Origin: Arthrobacter cavernae
GTDB taxonomy: Bacteria; Actinomycetota; Actinomycetes; Actinomycetales; Micrococcaceae
NCBI RefSeq assembly: GCF_017368795.1
Contig: NZ_JAFNLL010000021.1
Coordinates: 36,340-100,339 of the forward strand
Direction: 5' to 3'
DNA length: 64,000 bases
The notes beneath the pieces were generated by a model. The model saw only the letters and a list, made by a program, of their open reading frames with translations. It was not told the DNA's origin and made no database searches. Numbering within the stretch: the stretch's first letter is position 1; each line of letters opens with the position of its first letter. Of the stretch, positions 27,977-36,606 are shown piece after piece. A program made the translations under genes and the position numbers.

Positions 27977-28987
27977 TCAGCGATCTTCCATCAGGCTGAC
28001 GAATTCCCCGGTGGCGCAACCGGATCTATCCAACAGGCGCCCCAGGTGCTTGAAGACGCGGACGACCATGGACCGATCCATGATCACGGCATCAGGCAGC
28101 CGCCTTTCGAGTTCGGCCTCGAGCCTGAGCGTGTCGGACCCGCTGCGGGCACTGAGCGCCACAATCAAATTCCATTGGCCGGTGGTCACGCCGGCGAACT
28201 GCACCTCAGGTATCCCGGCGAGTGTTTCGCGTGCCCCGCTGATCGACAAACTCGGCACCTGGATGAAGTACCACGACACCGTCGGCCAGGTCGAATATGG
28301 CTGCGCGACGTCCACCCTGAGGTCCAGGGACCCCTGCTGCCTCATCGTGGCGATCGCATCCCCGACCCGCTGCGGACTCATGCCCAGGATCCCCGACAGT
28401 TCCACATTGGTCGCCCGCGCGTTCCGCTCAAGGGCGCTAACCACCCGTGACATGGTCTGCTGCGGGACGACTTTCGCGGCTCCGGGGCGCGGGGGCCTGA
28501 ACCTCGGGATCCGGGCCGCCTGCGCGGGCGTGAGCGCCCGGAGGGTCCACTGCGATCCGATCTTCACGGTTACATTGACGATGTGCGTTCGGACCAGACG
28601 CACCGAGGGCAGCCGGCCCAGTTTGACGAGAATGTACTCCGCCAGTTCGTCGTCGTTCCTGGTGGACAGCGTCATCAGGATGTCACGGAATCCGCTCGTG
28701 AGGTCGATCGAATAGATCGCGGGATCCCGGCCGGCTTCTTCGGCCGTCGCGAGAGCTTGCCCGGGTTCGCACTGTATTTCGACGATGGCCAGGCTGCGCG
28801 GGGAATCCATTCCATGCATGGCAGTGATCCAGGCCAGCCCGGTGGCGGAGATCCTTTCCCAGCGTCGGGAAAGCGTCACGGAGTCGGCGCCGATGACATT
28901 GGCGAGGGACGTCCACGGCACCCTCGGTTCGATCTGGAGCGCATTGATAATCTGCAGATCCAGCTCGTCAAGCTGATCTTTATTCAC
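27977..28987 (-). CDS. Two-domain Lrp/AsnC-type regulator
   Basis: A 336-residue regulator made of two Lrp-like halves: helix-turn-helix 1 (DELDLQIINALQIEPRVPWTSLANVIGAD) with its own effector domain to about 165, then helix-turn-helix 2 (RVVSALERNARATNVELSGILGMSPQRVGDAI) and a second effector domain. It is divergent from the MFS carrier and M20 amidohydrolase genes, with 115 bases between, and probably controls them. The ATG at 28987 is followed by AATAAAGATCAG; no strong ribosome site is seen. Confidence 0.8.
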   Translation of the reverse strand: MNKDQLDELDLQIINALQIEPRVPWTSLANVIGADSVTLSRRWERISATGLAWITAMHGMDSPRSLAIVEIQCEPGQALATAEEAGRDPAIYSIDLTSGFRDILMTLSTRNDDELAEYILVKLGRLPSVRLVRTHIVNVTVKIGSQWTLRALTPAQAARIPRFRPPRPGAAKVVPQQTMSRVVSALERNARATNVELSGILGMSPQRVGDAIATMRQQGSLDLRVDVAQPYSTWPTVSWYFIQVPSLSISGARETLAGIPEVQFAGVTTGQWNLIVALSARSGSDTLRLEAELERRLPDAVIMDRSMVVRVFKHLGRLLDRSGCATGEFVSLMEDR

Positions 28988-29102
28988 ATGACTTCCTTAT
29001 ATCACCAGAATCCTGCATATCAGCATGCGCTTGTGTTGCCGATGTCACAGTATTCCACGTCACAACCGCATCTGGCGCGTTTCCTAGGAAGGAACCCCCA
29101 AT

Positions 29103-30593
29103 ATGGACACAGCCCACCAACGGGCCACTCACAGGACAGGCGCCAAGCTTCGCCTGTTCGTCCCCGTACTGATTGCCCTGGAACTCTTCTCCGGTCTGGT
29201 CCAGGGCTGGATAGTGCCCTTGCTGGGAGAGATCGGGCGCGTTTATGACGTGCCCGCCGGGGCGACCAGCTGGGTATTTGCCGTGGGACTGCTCTCTTCT
29301 GCCGTCTCCGTGCCGCTGCTCGCCATGCTTGGTGACCGGTTCGGGCACCAGAAACTGCTGGTGATCTCGGTGACGCTCGTGGCTGCCGGCTCCCTGCTGA
29401 TCGCGTTTGCCCCCAATTTCACCTTGCTCCTGCTCGGCGTGGCCGTCCAGGGTCCGGTGGCAGCATTCCTTCCGCTCGATATGGCGCTGCTCAAGGCACA
29501 CCGCCTGCGGTCGGCCAACCGGGACATCGGGTTGATCGTGGGCACCCTCACCATCGGGCTGGCCGCGGGCATGGTGCTGTCCGGTGTGGCGCTGGATGCC
29601 CTGGGAAGCCTCGCCGTCGTGCAGATGATTCCGGCCATCGGAATCACTCTGCTTGTGCCGGCCATCTGGCTCCTGGTTCCCGAGACCAGCCCCGATGCCA
29701 CCCGGCGCATTGACTGGAAGGGAGCCGTGTTCCTCGGGACGGGCCTGGTGGGCATCATGTTCGGACTGTCCGAGGCCCCGCATCAAGGGTGGACGTCGTC
29801 GCAGGCCCTGCTCCCCCTGGCCGCCGGGATCATCGCCCTGCTGCTCTTTTTCGGGGTGGAGAAGCGGGCCGAGTCCCCTCTCGTGGACCTCAAGGTCATC
29901 CGCGCCTCGCGGCTGGGCATGCCGATCGGCATCGGCTTCCTGGGTGCTGTCACGATGTTCGGCAACCAGGCCCCGCCCGTGCTCTACCTGACCGCCAACC
30001 CCAATCTGCTCGGCTACGGCGGAGGCCTGTCCGCGGCCGCCGTCGGGATGGTTCTCGCCATCAGCTCCGCCAGCCTGGCACTCGGCACGTTCGTCTCGTA
30101 TCCGGTGGGCCGGGCGATCGGGCAGAAAGCCGGCTTGGTGTTTGCGTTCCTGGTGTCGGCCGCGGCCCTGCTGTGCCTGGCATTCGTGCCCTCGTCCGCC
30201 GTGCTCGTGATCGTCTGGATGGCGGTCGCAGGATTCGGCAACGGAATCGTCCTCAGCGCGCTGCCGGCGGTCGTGATCGACCGGGCTCCGGCCTCCGCCC
30301 CGGCGTCAGCGTCGGGCGTCTACAACACCGCCCGTACCATCGGCGGTTCCCTGGCCGGGGCGTTCGTGGCTTCGGTGACCACGGTGCTGGTCGTCTCGGT
30401 CGGCGGCTCCGGATCCACCGTCACGGCGCCCTCGCTGCAGGCGTTCCAAGTGATCTGGACTGTCTTTGCTGTGCTGAACGTGGCCGCTGCCGTCGCCTCC
30501 ATTTTTCTCTCGCGCGGCAGCGCCGAAGGCCAGGAGGAGACAGCGCTGGCGGACTCCGACTCCGACCGTGCGCCCGTCAGCGTTCAGCCCTAA
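29103..30593 (+). CDS. MFS transporter
   Basis: A 496-residue carrier with at least twelve hydrophobic segments; LLAMLGDRFGHQKLL (residues about 72-86) is the MFS loop 2-3 motif. Length and pattern suggest a 12-14 helix drug/metabolite exporter. The C-terminal 30 residues are acidic and soluble. ATG 29103 after AGGAACCCCCAAT. It precedes the M20 amidohydrolase by 38 bases, so carrier and hydrolase are likely co-expressed for uptake or export of an N-acyl compound. Confidence 0.83.
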   Translation: MDTAHQRATHRTGAKLRLFVPVLIALELFSGLVQGWIVPLLGEIGRVYDVPAGATSWVFAVGLLSSAVSVPLLAMLGDRFGHQKLLVISVTLVAAGSLLIAFAPNFTLLLLGVAVQGPVAAFLPLDMALLKAHRLRSANRDIGLIVGTLTIGLAAGMVLSGVALDALGSLAVVQMIPAIGITLLVPAIWLLVPETSPDATRRIDWKGAVFLGTGLVGIMFGLSEAPHQGWTSSQALLPLAAGIIALLLFFGVEKRAESPLVDLKVIRASRLGMPIGIGFLGAVTMFGNQAPPVLYLTANPNLLGYGGGLSAAAVGMVLAISSASLALGTFVSYPVGRAIGQKAGLVFAFLVSAAALLCLAFVPSSAVLVIVWMAVAGFGNGIVLSALPAVVIDRAPASAPASASGVYNTARTIGGSLAGAFVASVTTVLVVSVGGSGSTVTAPSLQAFQVIWTVFAVLNVAAAVASIFLSRGSAEGQEETALADSDSDRAPVSVQP

Positions 30594-30631
30594 GACCCCG
30601 GAAAAGCACATGAAAGACAGGAACCTTCACC

Positions 30632-31867
30632 ATGACCCCAGAAACATCCACGACCGTGCGGGACATCATCACGAAAGCCGTCGAACGGCACCGCGACTCA
30701 CTGCTGCAGCTAAGCCATAGCATCGGCACCCATCCCGAACTGGCCTTCGAGGAGTTCCATGCGGCTGCCGAGGTGGCCGACGTGCTCGAGCGTGCGGGAT
30801 TCGCCGTCGAGCGGGGAGCCTACGGGCTGCCCACTGCGCTCGAATCGGTCTACGGAAACGGCGATTGCACGGTGGCGCTGGTCGCCGAGTATGACGCGCT
30901 GCCCGGCATCGGCCATGCCTGCGGCCACAATGTCATCGCAGGCGCGGCCGTTGGAGCAGCACTCGCACTCAAGGACGTGGCGGAGACGCTGAACCTCCGG
31001 GTCAAGCTCCTCGGCACCCCTGCCGAAGAGGCTGGCGGCGGCAAGATCCTCATGCTCGAACAGGGCGCCTGGGACGACGCCGACTTCTCCCTCATGGTGC
31101 ACGGCTTCACCGGCCCGCAGATCCCGTGTGCATCCTTCACCACACAGGCGTACGAGCACATCACGGTGACTTTCACGGGTCGGGCCGCCCACGCTGCCGC
31201 CGCACCCCACGAAGGAGTGAATGCTGGAGACGCGGCAACCTTGGCGCAGGTGGCCTTGGGGCTGCTCCGCCAGCAACTCAAGACCAGCGTCGTCGTTGCG
31301 TCATTCGTTGAGTGTGGCGGAGCGGCGACCAACATCATTCCGGGACAGAGCACCATTCAGGTTGAAATCAGGGCCTTCGATGAAGACGACTGGTTTGACG
31401 CTAGCACCCGTGTGCGGGCTTGCATCGAAGGAGCCGCCATGGCCAGCGGCTGCCAGGTGAGGATCGAGCGGACCGAGGAACCGTATGCACCCATGCGCCA
31501 GCACCCGGACCTTGCCCGCTACTGGGACGGAAACATCGAGGAACTGGGCTACCGGATCGAAGTGCCTGCCGCTTCCGGCGGCGGCGGATCCACGGACATG
31601 GGCAACGTTTCCTTGTTCTTGCCCTCCATCCATCCGAGCCTGTCTTTCCGGAACTGCGACGCCGTTCCGCACACCCTCGAGTTCGCCGAAGCCGCCGTTT
31701 CGCCGGCCGGAGACCGGGCAGTTATCGATGGGGCACTGGCATTGGCCCTCACCGTTGCGGATGTGGCCATCGACCAGGAGCTGCGCGCCGGCCTTCGCGA
31801 ACTCCGGGCAGAGCGGGCAGCGAACGCGGTCGGTGCCGAACTGATCGGCACCGCCGCCGAAGCCTAG
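30632..31867 (+). CDS. M20 family amidohydrolase (N-acyl amino acid hydrolase-like)
   Basis: A 411-residue cytosolic zinc hydrolase. Metal motifs GHACGHNVIAG near residue 95 and GTPAEEAGGGK near 128 (catalytic Glu-Glu) are intact; the dimerisation domain carries RAAHAAAAPHEGVNA, and an SGGGGSTDMGN region precedes the last metal ligand. Relatives remove acyl or aminobenzoyl groups from amino acids. Operon with the MFS gene; an intrinsic hairpin follows. Substrate unknown. Confidence 0.85.
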   Translation: MTPETSTTVRDIITKAVERHRDSLLQLSHSIGTHPELAFEEFHAAAEVADVLERAGFAVERGAYGLPTALESVYGNGDCTVALVAEYDALPGIGHACGHNVIAGAAVGAALALKDVAETLNLRVKLLGTPAEEAGGGKILMLEQGAWDDADFSLMVHGFTGPQIPCASFTTQAYEHITVTFTGRAAHAAAAPHEGVNAGDAATLAQVALGLLRQQLKTSVVVASFVECGGAATNIIPGQSTIQVEIRAFDEDDWFDASTRVRACIEGAAMASGCQVRIERTEEPYAPMRQHPDLARYWDGNIEELGYRIEVPAASGGGGSTDMGNVSLFLPSIHPSLSFRNCDAVPHTLEFAEAAVSPAGDRAVIDGALALALTVADVAIDQELRAGLRELRAERAANAVGAELIGTAAEA

Positions 31868-31880
31868 GATCTCCCTGTCA

Positions 31881-31912
31881 GTTCCCGTCCTTCCTAGGCT
31901 CAGGACGGGAAC
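31881..31912 (+). terminator. Terminator after the M20 amidohydrolase
   Basis: GTTCCCGTCC at 31881-31890 pairs perfectly with GGACGGGAAC at 31903-31912 around a 12-base loop, 14 bases after the stop codon. No T-run. Confidence 0.6.
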
Positions 31913-31952
31913 GACGCCACCCTCCCTCGACCACCGCACGCCGCGAACCCGC

Positions 31953-32002
31953 GGCTGTGGCCCGGACATGACGCCTGCAGACGTCGAGTCCGGGCCACAG
32001 CC
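31953..32002 (-). terminator. Hairpin downstream of the small minus-strand gene
   Basis: GGCTGTGGCCCGGAC at 31953-31967 pairs perfectly with GTCCGGGCCACAGCC at 31988-32002. It lies 18 bases past the stop of the 65-residue gene read from the other strand and probably ends its transcript. Confidence 0.55.
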
Positions 32003-32019
32003 ACTATCCCGCCGAAATG

Positions 32020-32217
32020 CTATGCCCGGAAGACCCTCTCGCGGCTCCGGTCGATCACCGGCTCCGGATCGTTCCTGAACTCCCGGTGGCGGCGTGGGAA
32101 GACCCAGAAACTGAAGTCCTTCGCGTCCACCCGGGGCTCCGGGCGCTCCTCAGGTTCCCGTGAGGCATCCTTCTTGGTGTCCCACCGGTAATCCTTGCTG
32201 TACGGGTAGCACATCAC
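32020..32217 (-). CDS. Small hypothetical protein
   Basis: A 65-residue, highly charged, soluble protein beginning MMCYPYSKDYRWDTKKD, with a basic/aromatic centre (FSFWVFPRRH). Family not recognised. A strong GGAAGGAGG site lies about six bases before the ATG at 32217 and a 15-bp-stem hairpin follows the stop, so I consider it a real monocistronic gene. A second ATG one codon later is equally possible. Confidence 0.6.
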   Translation of the reverse strand: MMCYPYSKDYRWDTKKDASREPEERPEPRVDAKDFSFWVFPRRHREFRNDPEPVIDRSRERVFRA

Positions 32218-32386
32218 AGACCTCCTTCCAGCGACTGCCCCTTAATCCTCCTCCCGTTCCGCCGCGCGGTCGACCCTTTCGGGCTCCGTCCGGCGTAACG
32301 CAACGGGGCGGCAACCTCCGGCGCACGCACTTCGCCTATGCTCGACTTCCAAAGGCATCAACGGCGATCCACCAAGGAGCAAGGCC

Positions 32387-33706
32387 ATGAGCAACTGGCG
32401 CATCAGGGACTTCCACTCGTCCGATCTGGACGGCATCCTGCATCTGTGGGAGTCACTCAAGGCGGACGGCGTCGAGCCCGTCTACGCGCTGTCCGAGGTG
32501 CTCGCGTCCTGCGAGAAGGACCACGCGGTGGTGGCGGTGCAGGGTGATCAGGTGGTGGGCGCCGCCGTCGGACGCGCCGCGCACGACCAAGGCTGGATCG
32601 TCTTCCTCGCCACGCTGCCCGAGTTCCGCGGGCGCGGCATCGGCACCTCGCTGCTGGCCGCCGTCGAGAACCGCATGGCGCCGCACGGCCTCAACAAGCT
32701 CTCCGCGCTCATGCCTGAAACCGAGACGCGCGTGGAGGCGTTCCTGGGCCGCGGGTTCGTGGTGAAGAAGAACCTGCGCTACTTCGAGCGGACCATCCCG
32801 GTGCAGCGCCAGGAGCTGGAGCCGCTCGGCCTGCTCGGCGGCCGGATCCTGGCCCGCGATCTGTGGGAGAACGTGGCGGGCATGCGGCGCGAGAAGGAAC
32901 TGCTGGAGCGCCGCCTGGTGCTGCCGCTCGCCGAGGCCGACCTCGCCGATGAATACGGCGTGGTGCCGCCGCGCGCCGTGGTCCTCTTCGGCCCCCCCGG
33001 CACCGGCAAGACCACCTTCGCCAAGGCGATCGCGTCACGCCTGGAGTGGCCGTTCGTGGAGGTCTTCCCCTCCCGCCTGGCCGCCGACCCCAAGGGCCTG
33101 GCCGGCGCACTGCGCGAGACCTTCCTGGAAATCGCCGAGCTCGAGCACTGTGTGGTGTTCATCGACGAGGTGGAGGAAATCGCCTCGCAGCGTGCCGGGG
33201 ACCCGCCGTCACCGCTGCAGGGCGTCACCAACGAACTCCTCAAGATCATCCCCGCCTTCCGCGAACAGCCCGGCCGCCTGCTGGTCTGCGCCACCAACTT
33301 CATCCGGGCCCTGGACAGCGCGTTCCTGCGCCACGGCCGCTTCGACTACGTCATCCCCATCGGCCTGCCGGACACCCACGCCCGCGAGGCCATGTGGCAG
33401 CGCTTCATTCCGGCCGCCGTGGTGGACGACGTTGATGTGCAGCTTCTGGTGGAGCGCACCCAGGGCTTCTCCCCCGCGGACATTGAGTACGCGGCCCGGA
33501 GCGCCTCCCAGCGTGCGCTCGAAAAAGCCGTGTACGACGACGGCGGTGCCGGCGGCGGCAATGGTGCCGGCGGCGTGTCCGCCAACGGGCGCAGGGGGCC
33601 GGTCACCCAGGACTACCTCGATGCGATCGGCGACACCCGCACCACGGTCAGCGAGGAGGTCCACCGGGACTTCCTCGAGGACATCGAGGTGCTGGGCCGC
33701 GTGTAG
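32387..33706 (+). CDS. GNAT acetyltransferase-AAA+ ATPase fusion
   Basis: A 439-residue two-domain protein. Residues 1-137 form a GNAT acetyltransferase with the acetyl-CoA loop RGRGIG at 81-86. After a linker, residues 160-430 form a classic AAA+ module: Walker A GPPGTGKTT at 202-210, Walker B CVVFIDEVEE at 255-264, and LDSAFLRHGRFDYVIPIGLPD with the arginine-finger region. The AAA+ part resembles FtsH/VCP-type ATPases but has no protease. ATG 32387 after AAGGAGCAAGGCC. Possible role: ATP-driven remodelling of proteins that are acetylated. No operon partner. Confidence 0.85.
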   Translation: MSNWRIRDFHSSDLDGILHLWESLKADGVEPVYALSEVLASCEKDHAVVAVQGDQVVGAAVGRAAHDQGWIVFLATLPEFRGRGIGTSLLAAVENRMAPHGLNKLSALMPETETRVEAFLGRGFVVKKNLRYFERTIPVQRQELEPLGLLGGRILARDLWENVAGMRREKELLERRLVLPLAEADLADEYGVVPPRAVVLFGPPGTGKTTFAKAIASRLEWPFVEVFPSRLAADPKGLAGALRETFLEIAELEHCVVFIDEVEEIASQRAGDPPSPLQGVTNELLKIIPAFREQPGRLLVCATNFIRALDSAFLRHGRFDYVIPIGLPDTHAREAMWQRFIPAAVVDDVDVQLLVERTQGFSPADIEYAARSASQRALEKAVYDDGGAGGGNGAGGVSANGRRGPVTQDYLDAIGDTRTTVSEEVHRDFLEDIEVLGRV

Positions 33707-33823
33707 CCCCTGTTCGCATCCCGAATTCGCGGGTAACGTGCCAGCTCGCTGCAAGTTCGGTTTACGGCGAACTCGCACGCTTCCCGCGAGCTGTGACACC
33801 CACGGCCACGCCAGGAGGAAACC

Positions 33824-34462
33824 ATGGTGCTTTTTCTAACCATCCTGAGCGGCATCGCCTGGACGGTCGTCTACATCGAGGCCATCCGGCTCGGCTTCCG
33901 GGACAGGAGCTATGCGATCCCGGTCGCGGCCTTGGGCCTCAACATTGCCTGGGAGTTCCTCTACGCGGCCCACGGCCTGGCGACAAGGATCGACGTCCAA
34001 GTAGTCATCAACATCGCCTGGGCACTGGCCGACGTGGTGATTGTCTACACTTTCCTCAGGTTTGGCCGCGCCGAGTTGCCCTCATTTGTCACCAGGCCCT
34101 TGTTTGCAGGCTGGGCTGTGCTGCTGTTTCTCACGTCCTTCGTGGTTCAGTGGCTCTTCGTTGTCCAGTTCGATTGGGACAACGCGGCACGCTACGCCGC
34201 GTTCCTGCAGAACCTCCTGATGTCCGGCTTGTTCATCGCCATGTTTGCGGTTCGGCGGGGCCTCCGGGGCCAATCGATGCTGATCGCCGTGGCGAAGTGG
34301 ATCGGGACTCTTGCACCAACGATTTCCTTCGGCTGGTACATTCATTCGCCGTTCATCCTTGGCATCGGCCTGCTCTGCAGCATCTTCGACCTGGCCTACA
34401 TCGGCCTGCTGTGGTGGGCGCGAAACAGCCCACGGGCGCTTGCCCCGGCTGGGAACCCGTAG
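33824..34462 (+). CDS. Transmembrane terpene cyclase-like protein (PaxB/Pyr4-type)
   Basis: A 212-residue integral membrane protein with about seven segments. NIAWE at 40-44, NIAWALAD at 63-70 and IFDLAYIG near 188-194 (Asp189) resemble the conserved acidic positions of the Pyr4/PaxB membrane terpene cyclases known from fungal meroterpenoid pathways, with bacterial homologues. No prenyltransferase gene is adjacent, so the substrate is unknown, and a non-cyclase membrane protein remains possible. ATG 33824 has AGGAGG six bases upstream. Confidence 0.5.
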   Translation: MVLFLTILSGIAWTVVYIEAIRLGFRDRSYAIPVAALGLNIAWEFLYAAHGLATRIDVQVVINIAWALADVVIVYTFLRFGRAELPSFVTRPLFAGWAVLLFLTSFVVQWLFVVQFDWDNAARYAAFLQNLLMSGLFIAMFAVRRGLRGQSMLIAVAKWIGTLAPTISFGWYIHSPFILGIGLLCSIFDLAYIGLLWWARNSPRALAPAGNP

Positions 34463-34514
34463 CCCTCTGGAGCGGCCCTCTGACGCGGCGGTACGCTGAG
34501 CCAGCACATGGAAC

Positions 34515-34602
34515 CGGCACGAACGTGCCGATTCATGGCAACAAACCCTTGATTCCACCTGTCGCGGGGCGGAAAATGGTGAAACCGGCACGTTCGTACC
34601 GG
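34515..34602. promoter_or_regulatory. Two palindromic operators upstream of hipBA
   Basis: CGGCACGAACGTGCCG at 34515-34530 and CCGGCACGTTCGTACCGG at 34585-34602 share the half-site CGGCACG. The first is a perfect palindrome apart from its two central bases; the second has one further mismatch. They are about 70 bases apart and both lie before hipB, the classic arrangement for cooperative autorepression by HipB/HipA. Confidence 0.7.
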
Positions 34603-34630
34603 CGTCGCGGGCACGAAAGGCAGGCAGCGC

Positions 34631-34864
34631 ATGACATCCCAGGTATTCGCGACGGCGCTCGGCGCCCAGGTCCGGGCACGCCGAGGCTCGCTGAGCTTGA
34701 GCCAGTCCGACCTCGCAGATCTCGCGGGTGTCTCGGAACGCTTTGTGCGTTTCGTCGAACAGGGCAAAACAACAGTCCAGCTCGAGCCGCTGCTGGCTGT
34801 CCTCTCGGCCCTGGGCCTCGAACTCACGCTGAGTCCAGCTCTCAGCGAAGCGGCACGGCCATGA
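34631..34864 (+). CDS. hipB: HipB-like antitoxin, XRE-family DNA-binding protein
   Basis: A 77-residue single-domain helix-turn-helix protein (SLSQSDLADLAGVSERFVRFVEQGK at about 22-46). It neutralises the HipA kinase and represses the operon through palindromes upstream. The stop overlaps the hipA ATG (ATGA). ATG 34631 follows AAAGGCAGGCAGCGC. Confidence 0.88.
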   Translation: MTSQVFATALGAQVRARRGSLSLSQSDLADLAGVSERFVRFVEQGKTTVQLEPLLAVLSALGLELTLSPALSEAARP

Positions 34865-36054
34865 CGTTCCACCGGATCGCCGACGTCTACAAGCAGGGAA
34901 CCCTGGCCGCCAGGCTGGAGCGCCACGAGGGCGGCACCAAGTTCAGCTACCTTCCCCGGTACCTCGAGTCCCACGGCCCGGCCGTCGCCACCACGCTCCC
35001 CCTCAGCCCCGCGCCCGTCTTCACGCCCAGCGGCGCCGTGCCGCCCTACTTCACCGGGCTGCTCCCGGAGGGCCGGCGGCTGAGCTCCCTGCGCCGGGCG
35101 GTCAAGGCGAGCGCCGACGACGAACTTGCCCTCCTCATGGCCGCCGGCGGCGACGCCGTGGGCGACGTCCAGACCCTCCCGCACGGCGAGCCGCCCGTGG
35201 AAGGAGGCGCCGCCGTCGTACTCGATCCGAAGCTGCCGCTGGACTTCGACGCCCTGCTGGGCAACTCGGGGCTCATCGATCCGGTGGCGCTGGCGGGCGT
35301 GCAGGACAAGTTATCCGCGGGGATGATTTCGCTCCCGGTGGCGCAGTCCGGCAAGCGCTTCATCCTCAAGCTCAACGCCCCCGAGTTCCCGTTCGTGGTG
35401 GAGAACGAGTTCCTCATGTTCCGCTATGCGCGCAGGCTGCGGATCCCGGTGAGCACAGTGGAGCTGGTGCACGACGTCGCCGGCCGGGCCGGGCTGCTGG
35501 TGGAGCGTTTCGACCGCCTCACCGACGCCGACGGCGGAGCGGTGCGCCTGGCCGTCGAGGACGGCGCCCAGGTGCTGGGGCTCTACCCGGCGGACAAGTA
35601 CAGTGTGCCGTTCGGGCAGGTCTGCGCGGCGCTGGCCGCCCACTGTTCCGCGCCGCTGCCGGCCCTGCGGAACCTGGCCATCCAGCTCGCCTTCGCCTGG
35701 CTCTCCGGCAACGGCGACCTCCACGCCAAGAACGTCTCGATGGTGCAGTCGCCGAACGGCGAATTCACCATCGCCCCCGTCTACGACATCCCCTCCACAG
35801 TGGTCTATGGAGACAAGACGCTCGCGCTGGCCATCGGCGGCAAGAAGAACGGGATCTCGCGCAAGCACTTCCTGGGCTGGGCCGTGAAGCTTGGGCTGAC
35901 GGAGCGTGCCGCGGAGCATGTCCTTGAAGCGGCGCTGAAGGCGAGCGGTCCGCTGATCGGGGACCTCGACGCCGGCGCCTCGCCGTTCGGCGCGATGCAG
36001 AGCAAGGACTGGGGCAAGGAGCTCAAGCACCGGCGGCGGCTGATGGAGGGCTGA
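34861..36054 (+). CDS. hipA: HipA-like serine/threonine kinase toxin
   Basis: A 397-residue HipA. Residues 1-110 form the N-terminal subdomain (PPYFTGLLPEGRRL), then GVQDKLSAGM at about 148, the phosphate-binding region, FILKLN with the ATP lysine, and the catalytic loop GNGDLHAKN near 283 with YDIPSTVVY after it. HipA phosphorylates glutamyl-tRNA synthetase and causes dormancy in E. coli. All key motifs are intact. It is distinct from the truncated HipA-like stub at 3613. A glutamyl-Q-tRNA synthetase gene happens to lie 1.7 kb downstream. Confidence 0.92.
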   Translation: MTFHRIADVYKQGTLAARLERHEGGTKFSYLPRYLESHGPAVATTLPLSPAPVFTPSGAVPPYFTGLLPEGRRLSSLRRAVKASADDELALLMAAGGDAVGDVQTLPHGEPPVEGGAAVVLDPKLPLDFDALLGNSGLIDPVALAGVQDKLSAGMISLPVAQSGKRFILKLNAPEFPFVVENEFLMFRYARRLRIPVSTVELVHDVAGRAGLLVERFDRLTDADGGAVRLAVEDGAQVLGLYPADKYSVPFGQVCAALAAHCSAPLPALRNLAIQLAFAWLSGNGDLHAKNVSMVQSPNGEFTIAPVYDIPSTVVYGDKTLALAIGGKKNGISRKHFLGWAVKLGLTERAAEHVLEAALKASGPLIGDLDAGASPFGAMQSKDWGKELKHRRRLMEG

Positions 36055-36061
36055 GCAGCAG

Positions 36062-36598
36062 CTACTCCGGCGCGATCCGGTCCAGTTCAGGCAGCAGGTA
36101 CGGGTTGATCCGCTCCAGGATCAGCCGGACTTCCTCACGGGGCACGGCGGTGTAGAGCACCGGGCGGGCCTCGGCATAGCGGGTGACCGGCGGCTTGTCC
36201 GGCCACTTTTCGGCGAGCGCCCGCACCCGCTCCGGCAGGGAGTTGTGCGCATTGTCGGCAATCTTGACCAGGGTGGCGTCGTGGTCCTCGGCGACGTAGA
36301 GGATGCCCGCAGCATAGTCCTCCGGATCGTCGTGGAAGCGCCGGGTCACGCGTTCGATGATGTCCACGGCGCGCTCGGTGACGCCCATGTCCAGCAGTGC
36401 CTGCCGGGTGATGGGGGTGTCCTCGGCGATGTCGTGGAGGTAGCCGGCGATCCGGATGTCGTCGTCGAAATCGGCCAGCGCATCCCCCACCGCCAGCACG
36501 TGCTCACGGTACGGCCGCTTCAGCTTGTCCTTCTGGCGGTTGTGCGCCACCTCGGCAAGGACCATGGCTGTTTCAACGGTGAATCTAGGTTCGCTCAT
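36062..36598 (-). CDS. HD-domain hydrolase, small SpoT/MESH1-like
   Basis: A 178-residue single HD domain: YREHVLAV (metal His), GYLHDIAEDTP (HD pair plus ED, as in SpoT/Rel HDxxED) and KIADNAHN. This is the pattern of stand-alone (p)ppGpp hydrolases, though other nucleotide substrates are possible. It is convergent with hipA, only 7 bases apart. ATG 36598. Confidence 0.75.
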   Translation of the reverse strand: MSEPRFTVETAMVLAEVAHNRQKDKLKRPYREHVLAVGDALADFDDDIRIAGYLHDIAEDTPITRQALLDMGVTERAVDIIERVTRRFHDDPEDYAAGILYVAEDHDATLVKIADNAHNSLPERVRALAEKWPDKPPVTRYAEARPVLYTAVPREEVRLILERINPYLLPELDRIAPE

Positions 36599-36606
36599 GC
36601 TCCATC

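Noticed and set aside
34515..34602. CRISPR-like repeat pair
   Set aside because: Only two palindromic copies, not direct repeats with uniform spacers; they fit operators of hipBA.
33793..34860. Upstream extension of the hipA frame by about 355 codons
   Set aside because: It overlaps the cyclase-like and hipB genes in another frame; the ATG at 34861, overlapping the hipB stop, gives the normal HipA length.
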